NCBI RefSeq assembly: GCF_947623445.1
Contig: NC_135246.1
Span: forward strand, 10,027,856 to 10,091,855
DNA length: 64,000 bases
Source: Clavelina lepadiformis
Taxonomy: Eukaryota > Chordata > Ascidiacea > Aplousobranchia > Clavelinidae
Direction of reading: 5' to 3'
Shown here in pieces: positions 61,471-64,000 of this stretch. A program made the position numbers and the translations under genes. How positions within the stretch are numbered: position 1 is the stretch's first letter; each line of letters starts with the position of its first letter. The notes beneath the pieces are model-generated. The model worked only from the letters and a program-made list of their open reading frames with translations. It was not told the DNA's origin and ran no database searches.

Positions 61471-61554
61471 TTAAATGTACTTTGCATTGAAAAGCCTATT
61501 TTTTTAAAATTGGGTCATGATCCCTTGAGCCGGATTTCAGTCAAAGTATATTTA
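61471..61554. repeat. tail of repeat R6 between two transposons
   Basis: TTAAATGTACTTTGCATTG and the following bases repeat 59781-59852 and 58372-58455. It ends at TA (61553-61554), where the next element begins. The intact copy at 58372-58460 continues past this point (TTTACTGGATC), showing the insertion position. Confidence 0.85.
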
Positions 61555-61857
61555 GGGGAGACCGGGGTTAGTTGGAAAAAATTTTAGGAAAATTTAAACC
61601 ACCAAAATTCAGAATGATCTTCGAAACGTTTATCTAGTCTGGCATAATGACTACGCTGATCTACAACTTATTACAAAAGACTGACCAGAAATTGTTACAG
61701 GTTTACGCACAAACTTTATTTTTTCAGACATCAGTCACATTTTTCAACTAACCCCGAAGCCGGGATTTGTTGGAAAACTACACGGGGTTAGTTGGAAAAT
61801 ATATCAATTTGTTATATACAGTATTCAAAAGTGTCTGTTCTTTGAATGTCAATCAAT

Positions 61858-62346
61858 CTATTGTGGATTGTAGCCCGACAAGTCAACAGGGAAGACAAAT
61901 TTCTGCTGACAGCGTTTCGTTCCTCTTTTGTTCAAAGGAACAGGCAATTTGAACACAATGTCTTTTAAATTTTGAGTGAATTCCGATTCGTCAGTGTCCA
62001 TAGGAAAAATAAACGAGGGGCGTTCACTCACTAATTTAGAGTGACTGGAGCGCTTGAAAAATTTGAAGGTTACGTCCCCATCTTCAAAAACCTCACTTAC
62101 TTGTCCAACGTAGTACTGCACACTTTTTCTTGCAAAAAATTTGACCTGTGCAAATTCACCTTCTTTGATGTCACTTGGTTGATTAACCTTTGTCATTTCT
62201 TCATGGTCTGTTGTACTCCCGTCTGAGCAGTCCTCCTCATCTGATAAGAGTGGTGGCGGTGCTTTGTTAGAGTCAGACTTTGAAGCATTTATCAATCGTT
62301 TACAAATTTTCTTATTTTTCTTTTCTTGTCTTTTTCTTTTTTTCAA
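61858..62346 (-). CDS. C-terminal tail of the pogo-like transposase, other frame
   Basis: About 160 residues: a basic start (KKRKRQEKKNKK), an acidic stretch (LLSDEEDCSDG), then EGEFAQVKFFARKSVQYYVGQVSEVF-like sequence seen in tails of related transposases, ending SGYNPQ. It overlaps the main frame by about 35 bases. I take it as the displaced end of the same protein, not a separate gene. Confidence 0.65.
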   Translation of the reverse strand: MKKRKRQEKKNKKICKRLINASKSDSNKAPPPLLSDEEDCSDGSTTDHEEMTKVNQPSDIKEGEFAQVKFFARKSVQYYVGQVSEVFEDGDVTFKFFKRSSHSKLVSERPSFIFPMDTDESEFTQNLKDIVFKLPVPLNKRGTKRCQQKFVFPVDLSGYNPQ

Positions 62347-63847
62347 CCTGTTCCATAAGTTCCTGTTTTTTAGGGGTGTCAGTTAAAATTCTGGTTCTTC
62401 CACGATTTATGTTGGATTTCCTCTTTCTGGGAGCAGCTTTTGTAAATGGCCTTATGCTTTCAGGTGTGACATTCATAGGACAATCAATTGTTGATGATGT
62501 AGACTTATCTGATATTTGGTGTTGTTGGCTGGTTGCTTTCTGGTCTGTTGGTTGTGTGCTGGCACTGTCAGCAACATCCATCGGGATAGGCCTGTCAGTC
62601 ACATCTGAAGGCAAAAATTCCGCATCAGTAAAAATTTCACTGTCGAATGGATAGATCCCAGCAACCTTGAACCCTGATTGTATGTTTACTGGTGTGAATG
62701 CTCTGGGGAAACCTCTCCCTACCATATCAGGGATGTCATAAATAGTCATTGTTGTTCCTCGATTTTCTTTCATCCAGCAGTTACAAGCGCTGTTGTAATA
62801 ACGCTTGAAAGGCCCATAAACAGCCCTATCTAGCGGCTGCAGCTTATGAGAGCAGTGGGATGAAAATGAGAGTAAGACAATGCCATGCTCTTTGGCATAA
62901 TCAATGACTTCCAGGCTGATGTGGCTCTGATGATTGTCTAGAAGCAATAGCACTTTGTCTTCATGGGTTGGCCTAACATGAGACACAAAGTGTTTCATCC
63001 AGATAAGAAAATTCTCTGCGGTCATCCAGCCACTTGGATGTGCTCTCCCAATGGAGCCAGTTGGAGCACCATTTTTAATAAAGTGATCCTTGTAGTGTAC
63101 CCTTGGAAATATAAACATGGGTGGAATTGCATTTCCAGTTGCACTGACAGCACAACAAAGTGTGACAAGTTGCCCTCTCTCTCCAGAAACAATAGCACCA
63201 ACTTGCTTAGCACCTGTTGCTGCGACAATCTTTCTTGGTTTCTGCACAGTGGTACAGCCAGTTTCATCTACATTCCAGATCTTGTCTGGTGTAAATCCAT
63301 CCCTTTCCAACACTGCGGCAAATTTATCATAAAAAGTTTTAACATTATGCCTGTTAAAACTGGTAGCACGACTCAGTGATGTGCTTTCTGGTGTTCTCAA
63401 GGACAAGCTGGGATGTCGTTTCATGAAAGCGCAAAGCCAGTCGCTCCCAGCCTGCTTCGCTTTAACCCAAGAGCTTGGTACTTTTAAATTAGCTTTGGTA
63501 GCATATTCATATGCCAATGATTTTACTTCACTAGTGGACAGTCCATAATATAAAGCTGATGATTTAAGTAAATATTCCACCAGAAGAAGCTCTTGGTTAC
63601 TATCAAATACTGATCTATTATTGAAATATCCGTATCTCTTCAAAGATATTTCTTCTATATCATCATTCTGATTAGAGTGTTCCTTGCGATATTTCAAACA
63701 GTACCTTCGCAAAGTCACATGAGGAATGCCATATTCCTGACCAACTTCGAGGCAAGGTCTTTTCTGTATTAACACCTGTTTCACTGCCTTTTCCATTATA
63801 TCCTTTGGAGTAGATCCACGTTCAGTTTTGCGTTTATACTCGCGCAT
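62312..63847 (-). CDS. pogo/Tigger-like transposase
   Basis: 511 residues. A psq-type helix-turn-helix at residues about 12-55 (LEVGQEYGIPHVTLRRYC) is followed by a CENP-B-like second DNA-binding region (about 70-165) and a DDE domain: NVDETG, LLLDNHQSH and LQPLDRAVYGPFK, spaced DD35D. The catalytic core looks intact. After RKRKSNINRGRTRILTDTP the frame ends in a Lys-rich run, EKKKKTRKEK. The next open frame (61858-62346) encodes what looks like the natural C-terminal tail, so a one-base slip in the A/T-rich run near 62330-62345 may have split them. Whether the shortened protein works is unknown. Confidence 0.87.
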   Translation of the reverse strand: MREYKRKTERGSTPKDIMEKAVKQVLIQKRPCLEVGQEYGIPHVTLRRYCLKYRKEHSNQNDDIEEISLKRYGYFNNRSVFDSNQELLLVEYLLKSSALYYGLSTSEVKSLAYEYATKANLKVPSSWVKAKQAGSDWLCAFMKRHPSLSLRTPESTSLSRATSFNRHNVKTFYDKFAAVLERDGFTPDKIWNVDETGCTTVQKPRKIVAATGAKQVGAIVSGERGQLVTLCCAVSATGNAIPPMFIFPRVHYKDHFIKNGAPTGSIGRAHPSGWMTAENFLIWMKHFVSHVRPTHEDKVLLLLDNHQSHISLEVIDYAKEHGIVLLSFSSHCSHKLQPLDRAVYGPFKRYYNSACNCWMKENRGTTMTIYDIPDMVGRGFPRAFTPVNIQSGFKVAGIYPFDSEIFTDAEFLPSDVTDRPIPMDVADSASTQPTDQKATSQQHQISDKSTSSTIDCPMNVTPESIRPFTKAAPRKRKSNINRGRTRILTDTPKKQELMEQVEKKKKTRKEK

Positions 63848-64000
63848 ACTTTCAATTAAAAAGTGTAGTTATTTATCTATCTGTATCAACTAACAAGTTC
63901 CAACTTAACTGTACAAGGCTGTATAAGTAAAAGATATAAATTCCATCAAGCATTAATGAAAGGAATTTTTACTCATATGATTTTACTCATATAATACAGC

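Larger units (their letters stand above)
61555..64000 (-). mobile_element. pogo/Tigger-like DNA transposon, 5' end beyond window
   Basis: The left terminus reads GGGGAGACCGGGGTTAGTTG next to a TA dinucleotide, as expected for the Tc1/mariner-pogo superfamily. A subterminal ACGGGGTTAGTTGGAAAA copy lies near 61781-61798. The coding strand is minus, so this is the 3' end of the element; the other terminus lies right of 64000. Confidence 0.85.

Noticed and set aside
1-64000. CRISPR array, operons, bacterial or phage elements
   Set aside because: No regular repeat-spacer pattern or operon; genes are spliced and eukaryotic.

Overview
The window is AT-rich eukaryotic DNA with short, multi-exon, GT-AG spliced genes for secreted proteins. 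CUB-domain proteins, CUB/TIL/trypsin proteases and a C-type lectin, with mostly short introns, a compact layout, tRNA clusters and many decayed transposons, fit an invertebrate chordate, most likely an ascidian tunicate such as Ciona. The species is an inference. Nothing looks bacterial or viral.

Layout. (1) 2.0-24.7 kb: a family of four-CUB secreted proteins. Gene A (+, 2069-6557) and gene B (-, 7445-10466) converge. The block from intron 6 of A to beyond B was then tandemly duplicated: unit 1 is 4719-16201 and unit 2 is 16202-24722. Unit 2 carries a 5'-truncated pseudogene (C) and a near-complete copy (D). Only B reads cleanly throughout; A has a frameshift, C is dead, and D has a changed C-terminus. 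(2) 27.1-28.8 kb: a broken Penelope-like retroelement. (3) 28.9-41.7 kb: two tandem minus-strand secreted serine proteases, about 688 and 654 residues, each with signal peptide, Cys-rich EMI-like segment, CUB, Thr-rich linker, two TIL domains and a trypsin domain with the full catalytic triad. (4) 44.7-49.7 kb: a complete 12-exon SELENBP1 (methanethiol oxidase) gene. (5) 50.2-53.9 kb: a further intact four-CUB gene (E, -). (6) 55-57.4 kb: a small C-type lectin gene (-) with a paralogous or alternative first exon. (7) 57.5-64 kb: a degenerate tandem repeat region holding two tightly spaced tRNA pairs (Glu-Gly, Ile-Phe), a defective piggyBac and a pogo/Tigger-like transposon running off the window.

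All gene models were assembled by hand from exon reading frames, splice signals and intron phases. For B, E, both proteases, SELENBP1 and the lectin, the summed exon lengths divide exactly by three. Each CUB is encoded by two exons, with phase-1 outer borders and a phase-0 inner border just after the CCD motif, so CUB modules can be duplicated without changing frame.

I found no wholly new system. The best leads are the two tRNA pairs with 6-7 nt spacers, the shared GC-AG intron of the protease paralogues, the 4-nt first coding exon of SELENBP1, the precisely resolved tandem duplication with unequal decay of its copies, and the nested transposons in tRNA-derived repeats.
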